DNA from: Arthrobacter sp. YD4
GTDB lineage: Bacteria; Actinomycetota; Actinomycetes; Actinomycetales; Micrococcaceae
NCBI RefSeq assembly: GCF_030410515.1
Contig: NZ_JAUHHD010000004.1
Coordinates: 310,001-374,000, forward strand
Direction: 5' to 3'
DNA: 64,000 nucleotides
The translations under genes and the position numbers were made by a program. Positions 26,562 to 35,784 of this stretch are shown one piece after another (the stretch's first letter is position 1; every line of letters starts with the position of its first letter). Below the pieces are notes generated by a model that ran no database searches, was not told the origin of the DNA, and worked only from the letters and a program-made list of their open reading frames with translations.

Positions 26562-27353
26562 ATGAGCGACAGCAGTACCTCCTCCCGGCCTGCCGCTTTC
26601 TCCTACCCCGGCCACGGCGCGAACGCGCGCACCGGCGTGGCCATCTGCCACGGCTTCACAGGCAGCCCGCTGAGCGTGCTGCCGTGGGCCGAACACCTTG
26701 CCGCCGCTGGCTACGCGGTGAGCGTTCCCTTGCTTCCCGGACACGGCACGAACTGGCGGGATCTCGCGCGCCGGAGCTGGCTGGAATGGTACGGCGCCTT
26801 CGAGGATGCCTACCGGGAACTGGCCGCCACCACCGGTACCTGCTTCGTCGCGGGCCTGTCCATGGGCGGGACCATCGCGCTGCGCACCGCCGCCCGGAAC
26901 CCGGTGGCCGGAGTCGCCGTCGTCAACCCGGGGCTGAGCTTCTACGACCGGCGCGTCCGCTACGTCGGCGTCCTCAAATATCTGCAGCGCACCACCGTTC
27001 CGCTGCAGGAGGCGGAGTCGACGGCGGCCGCCACCGACGACGGCGACTACTCGCTCACGCCGCTGCAGGCCGTACACCAGTTGCGCAAGCTCTTCTCGAC
27101 TACGCTCCGGGAACTGCCCTCGGTCACCGCGCCGGCCCTGGTGTTCAAATCGGACACCGACGCCGTGGTGCCGGCCTCCTCGCTGGCCCTGCTCGAGCGC
27201 CGGCTGGGTCCGTCCGCACCGGAGGTGGTGCGGCTGCCGGACATCGGACACGTGGCGACCCTCGATGTCGATGCGCCACTGATCTTCGAACGCTCGCTAC
27301 GCTTCTTCCAGGACCACACCCCCGCCCCCTCAGGAACCCCGGAGCAGCCATGA
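26562..27353 (+). CDS. Alpha/beta hydrolase (Est30-like carboxylesterase), copy 1
   Basis: Cytoplasmic serine hydrolase of 263 residues. Oxyanion region CHGFTGSP, LLPGHGTNW, nucleophile elbow GLSMGG (Ser), an Asp in the FKSDTDAVVP strand, and the His in DIGHVAT complete the triad. It resembles thermostable carboxylesterases and monoacylglycerol lipases; the natural substrate is unknown. Its stop overlaps the start of a paralogue (ATGA). It is divergent from plsC, which may hint at lipid turnover. Confidence 0.87.
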   Translation: MSDSSTSSRPAAFSYPGHGANARTGVAICHGFTGSPLSVLPWAEHLAAAGYAVSVPLLPGHGTNWRDLARRSWLEWYGAFEDAYRELAATTGTCFVAGLSMGGTIALRTAARNPVAGVAVVNPGLSFYDRRVRYVGVLKYLQRTTVPLQEAESTAAATDDGDYSLTPLQAVHQLRKLFSTTLRELPSVTAPALVFKSDTDAVVPASSLALLERRLGPSAPEVVRLPDIGHVATLDVDAPLIFERSLRFFQDHTPAPSGTPEQP

Positions 27354-28147
27354 CGCCAGCGCCCGACCACTCGCCGTTCAGCCACCCCTTCAGCGGGGAG
27401 GGCCCGAGCGTCGGCGTGGTGGTGTCCCACGGCTTCACCGGCAGCCCGCACGGTGTCCGGGCGTGGGCGGAGTCCCTCGCGCGGGAAGGCTACGCGGTGC
27501 GGATGCCGCTGCTGCCGGGCCACGGCACCAGCTGGCAGGAGCTGGCCCGGACGCGCTGGCAGGAATGGCACGCCGGCCTGGAGGCCTCCTACCTGGAACT
27601 GGCGGAAGAATGCGACCACGTGGTGGTGGCCGGACTCTCGATGGGAGGGGCGCTGGCGTTGCGGCTGGCCGCCACCCACCCGGTGGCGGGCGCCGTGCTG
27701 GTCAACCCGGGCCTGGTGATCGACGATCCCCGCGCCCCGCTGGCCGGCTTCGTGCGCTTCGTCCTCAAGAGCACACCGGCGATCGCCGGGGACATCCTCA
27801 AGGAAGGCGTCGACGAGGGCGCCTACGCCCGCACCCCGGTGGCGGCCGCCTACGAGTTGAACAAGATGTTCAAGGACACGGTGCGGCTGCTCCCCCGCGT
27901 CACCGCCCCGGTGCGGGCCTACCGCTCCACGGTGGACCACGTGGTCTCGGAGGCCAGCATGACGGCGCTGCGCCGTGGACTGGCCAACGCCCCGCTGGAG
28001 GTGGTGCCGCTGAGGAACAGCTACCACGTGGCTACCATGGACAACGACGCGCCGCAGATCTTCAGCGGCACGGCCGAATTCATCCGCTCGATCGTGGCAG
28101 CCCACGAACCGGGCGCCAGCAGCAGCCAAGGAAGAAACGGCAGATGA
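27350..28147 (+). CDS. Alpha/beta hydrolase (Est30-like carboxylesterase), copy 2
   Basis: Paralogue of the preceding gene, 265 residues. It shares SHGFTGSP, LLPGHGTSW, GLSMGG, HPVAG.VLVNPG and a final HVAT.D.DAPQIF, so it arose by tandem duplication. The triad is Ser in GLSMGG, Asp in the STVDHVV strand and His in SYHVAT. The ATG at 27350 overlaps the first copy's stop and has GGAG six bases upstream. Substrate unknown. Its own stop overlaps the next gene. Confidence 0.87.
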   Translation: MTPAPDHSPFSHPFSGEGPSVGVVVSHGFTGSPHGVRAWAESLAREGYAVRMPLLPGHGTSWQELARTRWQEWHAGLEASYLELAEECDHVVVAGLSMGGALALRLAATHPVAGAVLVNPGLVIDDPRAPLAGFVRFVLKSTPAIAGDILKEGVDEGAYARTPVAAAYELNKMFKDTVRLLPRVTAPVRAYRSTVDHVVSEASMTALRRGLANAPLEVVPLRNSYHVATMDNDAPQIFSGTAEFIRSIVAAHEPGASSSQGRNGR

Positions 28148-28770
28148 CGCATTCCGATCCCAAGTCCCCGGACCCGGATTCCGGCGCGAACCAGGACGAT
28201 GCCGTCTGGCTGGACCTGGTGGCGCGGCTGGAGCAGACCGACTCGGGCCTGACGCCGGAACCCGTCGCAGGCGGGGAAAAGACAGGCGGAGAAGAGACAG
28301 CCGGGGGAAAAACTGGCGGGGACGGGACCGGCGGGGAAAAGACGGACGGAGACGGAGCCGGCAAGGGTGGCGCCGGCACCGGCGGGGATCCTGCCGGGCC
28401 GCGGCGCTTCAGCGACTTCGACCCGCTGGGCCTGGCCGCGCCGGGACCCGGATCAGCCCCGGGGTCTGCCCCCGCTGCCCGCGGCGCGGCGGGCAGAGGG
28501 CCGCGGGACTACGAGGCCGACGACGACGGGGACGGCGAGTTCGTGCCGGAGGAGCCGCCGAAGCTCTCGGACACGGACCCGTTGACCATGCTGGCGTGGA
28601 TCGGCGCGGTGGGCGGTCCGATTGCCCTGCTGCTCTCGGTGATGTTCTGGCGCTCGGCCCCGCTGCTGGCGATCATCGGCATGGTGGCCGCGTTCGCGGT
28701 GTCCGTGGTCTACCTGATCACCAAGCTTCCGCACGAAAAAGACGAGTACGACGACGGCGCCCGGGTCTGA
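28144..28770 (+). CDS. Hypothetical membrane protein with repeat-rich N-terminus
   Basis: Protein of 208 residues, third gene of the esterase operon (ATGA overlap). The first half is disordered, with a Gly/Glu/Lys/Thr repeat (GGEKTGG, GGEETAG, GGKTGGD, GGEKTDG; about 40-80) and an acidic stretch (YEADDDGDGEFVPEEPP). Two membrane helices follow (about 148-166 and 172-192) and a short acidic tail. The layout resembles other small actinobacterial membrane proteins. No function assigned. Confidence 0.8.
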   Translation: MTHSDPKSPDPDSGANQDDAVWLDLVARLEQTDSGLTPEPVAGGEKTGGEETAGGKTGGDGTGGEKTDGDGAGKGGAGTGGDPAGPRRFSDFDPLGLAAPGPGSAPGSAPAARGAAGRGPRDYEADDDGDGEFVPEEPPKLSDTDPLTMLAWIGAVGGPIALLLSVMFWRSAPLLAIIGMVAAFAVSVVYLITKLPHEKDEYDDGARV

Positions 28771-28790
28771 CGTGCCCCGGAGCGGTACCG

Positions 28791-29879
28791 CTAGCTCCGC
28801 ATCCGGCTGCTGACCCGGGACAGGTCGGCGGCGCCGATCAGGCCCGCGTTGGGGCCGAGCGCCGCGAGCTCGATCCGGGCCGCCGGGCGGAAGCCCCGCC
28901 CGGTGAGGTTGCGGGCGAAGGCCGTGCGGGCCGGGCCGACGAGCAGCTCGCCGGCATCGCAGAGCCCGCCGCCGATCACAAAGGTCCCCGGGTCCAGGGC
29001 GGCGGCCAGGTTGGCCAGGCCCAGGCCCAGCCACTCGCCCACGTCCTCCAGCAGTTCCCGGGCGGTGGGGTCCCCGGCCTTGGCCAGTTCGGTCACGGTG
29101 ACGCCGGTGATATCCCCGACGCGGCCGCCGACGGCCTTGAGCAGTTCCTGCGCCATCGGGGAGTTGGCGGCGGCAAGTTCACGGGCCTCGCGGCCCAGCG
29201 CATTCCCGGAGGCGTACTGTTCCCAGCAGCCCCGGTTTCCGCATTCGCAGCGGTGGCCGCCGGGCTGGATGATCTGGTGGCCGAATTCGCCGGCGACGCC
29301 GAAGCGTCCGCGTTCCAGCCGGCCGTCCATCACCATCGCCCCGCCGATGCCGGTGCCCAGGGTGATGCAGACCAGCCGGTCCTCCCCGCGGCCGGCGCCG
29401 AAGCGCCACTCGGCCCAGCCGGCGGCGTCGGCGTCGTTGGTCAGCAGCACCGGCCGGCGCAGCAGCCGCTGCAGGTTCTCCCGCAGCGGCTCGTTCCGCC
29501 AGGCGAGGTGGGGGCTGAAGAGCACGGTGGCGCCGTCGAGGTCCATCCAGCCGGCGGCACCGATGCCTACGGACCAGATCCGGTGCCCTTGGCCCAGCTC
29601 CTCGACCAGCTCCACGATCACCTGCTCCACGGCGCGGGGGTCGTTGCCGGGGGTGGACCGCCGCGCCTCCTTGAGGATCCTGCCCTCGGCGTCGACCACG
29701 CCGGCCGCCACCTTGGTGCCGCCGATGTCGATGCCGATCGCCAGGCCCTTGCGGCCCAGCCTCAGGTGTTCGCGGAAGCGGCCTGCCGGCTCGGCGCCCG
29801 GGCGGCGTGTGGTCCGGTGCCGCCACATGGGGCTCCGGCGGGACGGGGCCGGCTGCGGGCCCGGAAGTGGAGTGTGCAT
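28791..29879 (-). CDS. glk: ROK-family glucokinase
   Basis: Phosphorylates glucose with ATP (or polyphosphate) in the cytoplasm; some actinobacterial members also act in carbon repression. It has 362 residues. N-terminal phosphate loop IGIDIGGTKVAAGVVDAEG, LTNDADAAGWAEW with catalytic Asp, and the ROK zinc motif CECGNRGCWEQYASG. There is no helix-turn-helix, so it is an enzyme and not a ROK repressor. The ATG at 29879 has AGGAG only 2-3 bases upstream; ATG 29828 is an alternative, and the first about 45 residues look like a non-conserved extension. Confidence 0.9.
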   Translation of the reverse strand: MHTPLPGPQPAPSRRSPMWRHRTTRRPGAEPAGRFREHLRLGRKGLAIGIDIGGTKVAAGVVDAEGRILKEARRSTPGNDPRAVEQVIVELVEELGQGHRIWSVGIGAAGWMDLDGATVLFSPHLAWRNEPLRENLQRLLRRPVLLTNDADAAGWAEWRFGAGRGEDRLVCITLGTGIGGAMVMDGRLERGRFGVAGEFGHQIIQPGGHRCECGNRGCWEQYASGNALGREARELAAANSPMAQELLKAVGGRVGDITGVTVTELAKAGDPTARELLEDVGEWLGLGLANLAAALDPGTFVIGGGLCDAGELLVGPARTAFARNLTGRGFRPAARIELAALGPNAGLIGAADLSRVSSRMRS

Positions 29880-30074
29880 CGCTCCTCATTCTAGGGCCAG
29901 CCGCCCCACCGTCCCGGGGCGGCGCGGCCCGCCGGGAGGCCCGCCGGGTGGCATTAGGCCCCCGACGGCCGTAAAGTTACTGGCCAGTAGGTGAAGTGCG
30001 CCACACCCGTACCAAGGCCGCGTACTAGTCTTAGTCGTACCCCTCGGGGGTTTACGGATATCAAAGGAGCTATC

Positions 30075-31892
30075 GTGCGAGAAATCATTGTCCCGCCCCT
30101 GGTCACCGTCCCGCCGGAGACAAACATCACCGACCTGGTGCTGCGCCAGGCGGCGAAGCAGTCCAACCCGGCACTGTTCTCCCGGCTCGACGCCGCCGGG
30201 CAGTGGCAGGACATCCGCGCCACCGAGTTCCTGGCCGACGCCTCCGCCCTCGCCAAGGGCCTGATGGCCAGCGGTGTGGGCGCCGGCGACCGGGTGGGCA
30301 TCATGTCCCGCACCCGCTACGAATGGTCCCTGATCGACTTCGCGATCTGGTTCGCCGGAGCCGTGTCGGTGCCGATCTACGAGACCTCCTCCCCCTCCCA
30401 GGTCGCATGGAATCTCGGCGACTCCGGCGCCGTCGCCGCGTTCGGCGAGTCCGCCCACCACGAGGACATCATCCGCCAGGCCGCCACCTCCGAGGGCCTG
30501 ACCGCACTCCGCCACGTCTGGCAGCTCGAGGGCGACGCCCTGGACGAGGTCCGCGCCGCCGGCGCCGGGATCAGCGACGAGGAGCTGGAGCAGCGCCGCT
30601 CAAGCGCCGGACTCGCCGACCTGGCCACCATCATCTACACCTCGGGCACCACCGGCCGGCCCAAGGGCTGCGAGCTGACCCACGGCAACTTCGTGGAACT
30701 CTCCGACAACGTGCTGGCCACCTCCCTGGGCCTGACCGTCAACGAGGACGCCCGCACCATCATGTTCCTGCCCCTGGCGCACGTCTTCGCCCGGTTCATC
30801 TCGGTCCTGGCCGTGGCGGCCGGCGTGACCGTGGCACACACCCCGGACATCAAGAACCTGCTGCCGGACCTGCAGAGCTACAGGCCCACCTTCATCCTGG
30901 CCGTCCCCCGGGTCTTCGAGAAGGTCTACAACTCGGCCCTGACCAAGGCCGAGGACGGCGGCAAGGGCGCCATCTTCCACCGCGCCGCCGAGACCGCCAT
31001 TGCATACTCCCGGGCCCGGCAGGACGGGAAGGTGGGGCTGGTACTGCGCGCCAAGCATGCCCTCTTCGACAAGCTGGTCTACGGCAAGCTCCGCGACGCC
31101 ATGGGCGGCCAAGTGGCCCACGCGGTCTCCGGCGGCGGCCCGCTGGGCGCCCGGCTGGGCCACTTCTTCCAGGGCATCGGCCTGCAGATCCTCGAGGGCT
31201 ACGGCCTGACCGAGACCACCGCCCCGGTCACCGTCAACACGCCCTCGCTGATCAAGATCGGCACCGTCGGGGCGCCCATCCCGGGCAACGCGGTGAAGAT
31301 CGCCGACGACGGCGAGATCCTCGCCAAGGGCGTCTGCGTGATGCGCGGCTACTTCAACCGGCCGGACCTGACGGATGAGGCGTTCATAGACGGCTGGTTC
31401 CGGACCGGCGACATCGGCCAGCTCGATGACCAGGGCTTCCTGACCATCACCGGCCGGAAGAAGGAAATCATCGTCACCGCCGGCGGCAAGAACGTGGTCC
31501 CGGCACTGCTCGAGGACCAGATCCGCGCCGACGCCCTGGTCTCCCAGGTGCTGGTGGTGGGCGACAACCGCCCGTTCATCGGCGCCCTGGTGACCCTGGA
31601 CGAGGAGGCCCTGCCGGGCTGGCTGCAGCGCCACAACCTGTCCGCGTCCGGCGTGGCCGAGGCCGCGGAGCTCCCGGCGGTCCAGGCCGCGGTCCAGGAG
31701 CTGATCAACCGGGCCAACCAGTCGGTCTCCCAGGCCGAGGCGATCAAGTCCTTCCGGATCGTCCCCTCGGACTTCACCGAGGCCTCGGGCCACCTGACCC
31801 CCTCGATGAAGGTCAAGCGCGCCCAAGTCCTCAAGGACTTCGATGCCGTCATCGAGGAGATGTACGCGGCCAAGCGCCCCACGCACGCCTGA
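30075..31892 (+). CDS. fadD: Long-chain fatty acid--CoA ligase (FadD15-like)
   Basis: AMP-forming acyl-CoA synthetase, 605 residues. P-loop-like IIYTSGTTGRPKGCEL, LPLAHVFARF, GYGLTETTAPVTVN, and TGDIGQLDDQGFLTITGRKK with the C-terminal lysine (LTPSMKVKRAQV). The GTG at 30075 is chosen because AAAGGAG lies six bases upstream; the frame is open further 5' without support. Order relative to the PlsC and glucokinase genes resembles the Rv2187 (fadD15) locus. A strong terminator follows. Confidence 0.94.
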   Translation: MREIIVPPLVTVPPETNITDLVLRQAAKQSNPALFSRLDAAGQWQDIRATEFLADASALAKGLMASGVGAGDRVGIMSRTRYEWSLIDFAIWFAGAVSVPIYETSSPSQVAWNLGDSGAVAAFGESAHHEDIIRQAATSEGLTALRHVWQLEGDALDEVRAAGAGISDEELEQRRSSAGLADLATIIYTSGTTGRPKGCELTHGNFVELSDNVLATSLGLTVNEDARTIMFLPLAHVFARFISVLAVAAGVTVAHTPDIKNLLPDLQSYRPTFILAVPRVFEKVYNSALTKAEDGGKGAIFHRAAETAIAYSRARQDGKVGLVLRAKHALFDKLVYGKLRDAMGGQVAHAVSGGGPLGARLGHFFQGIGLQILEGYGLTETTAPVTVNTPSLIKIGTVGAPIPGNAVKIADDGEILAKGVCVMRGYFNRPDLTDEAFIDGWFRTGDIGQLDDQGFLTITGRKKEIIVTAGGKNVVPALLEDQIRADALVSQVLVVGDNRPFIGALVTLDEEALPGWLQRHNLSASGVAEAAELPAVQAAVQELINRANQSVSQAEAIKSFRIVPSDFTEASGHLTPSMKVKRAQVLKDFDAVIEEMYAAKRPTHA

Positions 31893-31947
31893 GCCGCGAG
31901 CGCACCGGCCACGGCAGCCGGTGGCCAGCAACCGGCAACCAGAAACC

Positions 31948-31987
31948 AGAAAGGGCTCCCCCGGCGTCAGCCGGAGGAGCCCTTTCT
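31948..31987. terminator. Bidirectional terminator between fadD and pyc
   Basis: Arms AGAAAGGGCTCC (31948-31959) and its complement (31976-31987), with an inner GGC/GCC pair closing a short loop. Outer A/T runs on both sides suit transcripts from either convergent gene. Confidence 0.85.
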
Positions 31988-31999
31988 AATGCGTGGGTC

Positions 32000-34900
32000 C
32001 TACTCCCCGATGACGAGCAGCAGGTCCCCGCCCTGGACCTGTTCGACGGCGCTGACCGCCAGCCGTGCCACGGTGCCGGCCACCGGCGTCGTGATGGAGG
32101 CTTCCATCTTCATCGCCTCGATGGTGGCCACCGTGTCGCCGGCGTTGACCTTGTCCCCGGCCTTGACGGTGAGGGTGACGGCGCCGGCGAACGGTGCTGC
32201 CACCTGGCCCGGCTGGGAGGCATCGGCGCGCTCGGCGGCCTTGACGTTGCTGACCACGGACCGGTCGCGGACCACGACGGGCCGCGACTGGCCGTTCAGG
32301 GTGCACATCACGGTGCGCATGCCCTTCTCGTCGGGTTCGGAAACGGCCTCCAGCGAGGCGATCAGGCGGACGCCCTTCTCCAGCTCGATCTCGTGCTCGG
32401 CGCCGCGCTGCAGGCCGAAGAGGTAGTCGCGGGTATCCAGGACCGAGAGGTTGCCGTAGGTCTCGACGCTCTTCTGGTAGTCCTTGGTGGGCCCGGCGAA
32501 GAGCAGACGGTTGAGGGTCTGCTGCACCGTCTTTGAGTCGCCCTTGAGCGCGGCGCTGTCCTCGGCGCTGAGCTCCACGTCCCGGACCTTGACGCTGCGG
32601 CCCTGCAGGGCCTTGGTGCGGAACGGTTCCGGCCAGCCACCGGGCGGGTCGCCGAGTTCGCCGGAGAGGAAGCCGATCACCGAGTCCGGGATGTCGTACT
32701 TCTGCGGGTTCTCGTTGAAGTCAGCCGGGTCGGCGTTGAGGCCCACCAGGTGCAGGGCGAGGTCGCCCACCACCTTGGAGGAGGGCGTGACCTTGACGAG
32801 CCGGCCGAGGATGCGGTCGGCCGCGGTGTACATGTCCTCGATGGCCTCGAAGCGCTCACCCAGGCCCAGCGCCATGGCCTGCTGGCGCAGGTTGGAGAGC
32901 TGGCCGCCGGGGATCTCGTGCTGGTAGACCCGGCCGGTGGGGCCGGGCAGGCCCGACTCGAACGGGGCGTAGACGCGGCGGACGGCCTCCCAGTAGGGCT
33001 CCAGGGAGCAGACGCTGTCCAGGTCCAGGCCGGTGTCCCGCGGCGTGTGCGCGAGAGCCGCGACCAGGGCGGAGGCGGCCACCTGGCTGGTGGTGCCGGC
33101 CAGGGAGGCAGAGGCGACGTCGACGGCGTCGACCCCGGCGTCCGCGGCCGCCATCAGGGTGGCCAGCTGACCGCCGGCGGTGTCGTGGGTGTGCAGGTGG
33201 ACGGGGAGGTCGAAGCGTTCCCGCAGGGCGGTGACCAGCTTGGCCGCGGCTGCCGGACGCAGCAGGCCGGCCATGTCCTTGATCGCGAGGATGTGCGCCC
33301 CGGCGTCGACGATCTTCTGCGCCAGCTCCAGGTAGTAGTCCAGGGTGTAGAGCTTCTCCTCGGGATCAAGCATGTCCGAGGTGTAGCAGAGCGCCACCTC
33401 GGCCACGGCGGTCCCGGTGTCGCGGACGGCGCGGATGGCCGGGGCCATCTGGTTGACGTCGTTGAGGGCGTCGAAGATGCGGAAGATGTCGATGCCCGTC
33501 TTCGCCGCCTCGTTGACGAACGCCACCGTCACCTCCTCCGGGTACGGGGTGTAGCCCACCGTGTTCCGGCCGCGGAGCAGCATCTGCAGGCAGACGTTGG
33601 GCAGCGCCTTGCGCAGGGCCGCAAGCCGGTCCCAGGGGTCCTCGCCGAGGAAGCGGAGGGCGACGTCGTAGGTCGCCCCGCCCCAGGCCTCGACCGAGAG
33701 CAGCTCGGGCAGCAGCTTGGACACGGCGGGGCCGGCGGCGACGAGGTCGCGGGTGCGCACCCGGGTGGCCAGCAGCGACTGGTGCGCGTCGCGGAAGGTG
33801 GTGTCCGTGACGGCGACTTCGTTCTGCTCGCGCAGGGCGCGGGCGAAGCCCTCCGGACCGAGTTCCTGCAGCCGCTGGCGCGAGCCGGGGCGGGCCTCGG
33901 CATCGGGCAGCGCGGGCAGCTTGTCGGCAGGGTCCGTGTGCACGGTCAGCTCGCCGTTGGGCTTGTTGACGGTGACGTCGGCCAGCCAGGTCAGCAGCTT
34001 GGTGCCGCGGTCCGCGGAGACGCGGGCCTTGAGCAGCTCGGGACGCTCGTCGATGAAGGACGTGGCGACGTCGCCGGCGATGAAGTCCGGGTCGTCCAGG
34101 ACGGCCTGGAGGAAGGAGATGTTGGTGGAGACACCGCGGATGCGGAACTCGGCCAGGGCCCGGCGGGCGCGGGCGACGGCGGTCGGGTAGTCGCGGCCGC
34201 GGCAGGTGAGCTTGACCAGCATGGAGTCGAAGTGCGGGCTGATCTCGGCCCCGGAGTACACGGTGCCGCCGTCGAGCCGGACGCCGGCGCCGCCGGCGGA
34301 GCGGTAGCCGGTGATCTTTCCGACGTCGGGCCGGAAGCCGTTGGCCGGGTCCTCGGTGGTGATGCGGGACTGCAGGGCGGCGCCGCGCAGCCGGACGGTG
34401 TCCTGCGAGAGGCCGAGGTCCGCGAGCGTCTCGCCGGAGGCGATGCGCAGCTGGGCCTGGACCAGATCGACGTCGGTGACTTCCTCGGTCACGGTGTGCT
34501 CGACCTGGATGCGCGGGTTCATCTCGATGAAGACGTGCTGGCCGGCCCGGTCCCCCACGGTGTCGACCAGGAATTCGACGGTGCCGGCGTTGACGTAGTT
34601 CAGGGCCTTGGCGAACTTCACGGCGTCACGGTAGAGGGCCTGGCGGATGCCCTCGTCCAGGTTCGGTGCCGGGGCGATCTCGATAACCTTCTGGTGGCGG
34701 CGCTGGATGGAGCAGTCGCGCTCGAACAGGTGCATGACGTTGCCTTCGGCGTCGGCCAGGATCTGCACCTCGATGTGGCGGGGCCGCAGGACGGCCTGCT
34801 CCAGGAACATGGTGGGGTCGCCGAATGCGGCGTCCGCCTCCCGCATGGCGGCCTGCAGGGCCTCGGGCAGCGCCTCCCGGGTGTCGACGCGGCGCATGCC

Positions 34901-35398
34901 GCGGCCGCCACCGCCGGCGACGGCCTTGGCGAAGACGGGGAAACCGATCTCATCCGCGGCGGCGATCAGTTCGTCGACGTCCTTGGACGGCTTGCTGGAC
35001 TTCAGGACCGGGACGCCGGCCTTGCGGGCGGCCTCCAGGGCGGCCACCTTGTTGCCGGCCAGCTCCAGGACCTCGGCGGGCGGGCCCACGAAGGTGATTC
35101 CGGCGTCCGCGGCGGCCCGGGCCAGGTTGGGGTTTTCCGAGAGGAAGCCGTAGCCGGGGTAGATGGCGTCGGCGCCTGCCTCCTTGGCGACCCGGACCAC
35201 CTCGTCGACGTCGAGGTAGGCGCGGACCGGGTGGCCCTCCTCGCCAATCAGGTAAGCCTCGTCGGCCTTTTGGCGGTGGATCGAGTTGCGGTCCTCGGTG
35301 GGAAACACCGCAACGGTCTTGGCTCCCAGCTCGTAGCTGGCACGGAAGGCGCGGATCGCGATTTCGCCGCGGTTAGCCACCAGAATCTTGGAAAACAT
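32000..35398 (-). CDS. pyc: Pyruvate carboxylase
   Basis: Biotin-dependent anaplerotic enzyme that makes oxaloacetate from pyruvate and bicarbonate. It has 1132 residues in one chain. Biotin carboxylase domain (about 1-450: MFSKILVANRGEIAIRAFRA, AGGGGRGMR, IEMNPRIQVEH), carboxyltransferase domain (about 530-800: TDTTFRDAHQSLLATRVRT, the metal site near LPVHLHTHDTAGG), and the biotinyl domain with EAMKMEAS (biotinyl Lys about 1097). The ATG at 35398 has AGGGAG upstream; the open frame extends 69 bases further without a start site of merit. Monocistronic. Confidence 0.97.
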   Translation of the reverse strand: MFSKILVANRGEIAIRAFRASYELGAKTVAVFPTEDRNSIHRQKADEAYLIGEEGHPVRAYLDVDEVVRVAKEAGADAIYPGYGFLSENPNLARAAADAGITFVGPPAEVLELAGNKVAALEAARKAGVPVLKSSKPSKDVDELIAAADEIGFPVFAKAVAGGGGRGMRRVDTREALPEALQAAMREADAAFGDPTMFLEQAVLRPRHIEVQILADAEGNVMHLFERDCSIQRRHQKVIEIAPAPNLDEGIRQALYRDAVKFAKALNYVNAGTVEFLVDTVGDRAGQHVFIEMNPRIQVEHTVTEEVTDVDLVQAQLRIASGETLADLGLSQDTVRLRGAALQSRITTEDPANGFRPDVGKITGYRSAGGAGVRLDGGTVYSGAEISPHFDSMLVKLTCRGRDYPTAVARARRALAEFRIRGVSTNISFLQAVLDDPDFIAGDVATSFIDERPELLKARVSADRGTKLLTWLADVTVNKPNGELTVHTDPADKLPALPDAEARPGSRQRLQELGPEGFARALREQNEVAVTDTTFRDAHQSLLATRVRTRDLVAAGPAVSKLLPELLSVEAWGGATYDVALRFLGEDPWDRLAALRKALPNVCLQMLLRGRNTVGYTPYPEEVTVAFVNEAAKTGIDIFRIFDALNDVNQMAPAIRAVRDTGTAVAEVALCYTSDMLDPEEKLYTLDYYLELAQKIVDAGAHILAIKDMAGLLRPAAAAKLVTALRERFDLPVHLHTHDTAGGQLATLMAAADAGVDAVDVASASLAGTTSQVAASALVAALAHTPRDTGLDLDSVCSLEPYWEAVRRVYAPFESGLPGPTGRVYQHEIPGGQLSNLRQQAMALGLGERFEAIEDMYTAADRILGRLVKVTPSSKVVGDLALHLVGLNADPADFNENPQKYDIPDSVIGFLSGELGDPPGGWPEPFRTKALQGRSVKVRDVELSAEDSAALKGDSKTVQQTLNRLLFAGPTKDYQKSVETYGNLSVLDTRDYLFGLQRGAEHEIELEKGVRLIASLEAVSEPDEKGMRTVMCTLNGQSRPVVVRDRSVVSNVKAAERADASQPGQVAAPFAGAVTLTVKAGDKVNAGDTVATIEAMKMEASITTPVAGTVARLAVSAVEQVQGGDLLLVIGE

Positions 35399-35784
35399 AC
35401 TTCTCCCTGCATCTTCGCGGGCGGTTCGGTAAGTGGTCACAGTTTCTAAGACGGTGGCGGCCAACACAAATCATTGTGGCCGTCATCACAGAATTATCCG
35501 TCATGTGCCCGGGAAGCGGCAGACGGCGTCCGCCGCCCTCCGACACGGGGTTGTTCCGCGGCCGGGCAGCAGCGCAGACACGGCCCGGGGCACGGACTCA
35601 TCCGTGGGCTGCGGCGCGGCCCGAGGGACCGGACTTCCGCCTCTGCCGGGGTGGATGAGGCGGGTTTATTGTGCGCCGCCGCCTATGATGGGTAGGTGGG
35701 TGGCGCATGTCCGCCCCGGCCCGGAGGAACGCACGGGCCGGCATGACCCAGTCTCGGCAACCGGCGTTAGGTATTGGTTTTCAA
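35399..35784. other. Intergenic region between pyc and the orphan ParA gene
   Basis: 386 bases between divergent genes. It should hold both promoters. For the plus side a good -10 box, TATGAT, is at 35684-35689 but I see no matching -35. For pyc I see AGGGAG before the start and nothing else clear. Short open frames here have no ribosome sites or recognisable products. Confidence 0.5.

Noticed and set aside
32750-35449. 899-codon open frame opposite pyruvate carboxylase
   Set aside because: Same GC effect; the sequence is an antisense shadow rich in Gly/Val/Asp/Gln with no ribosome site or domain.
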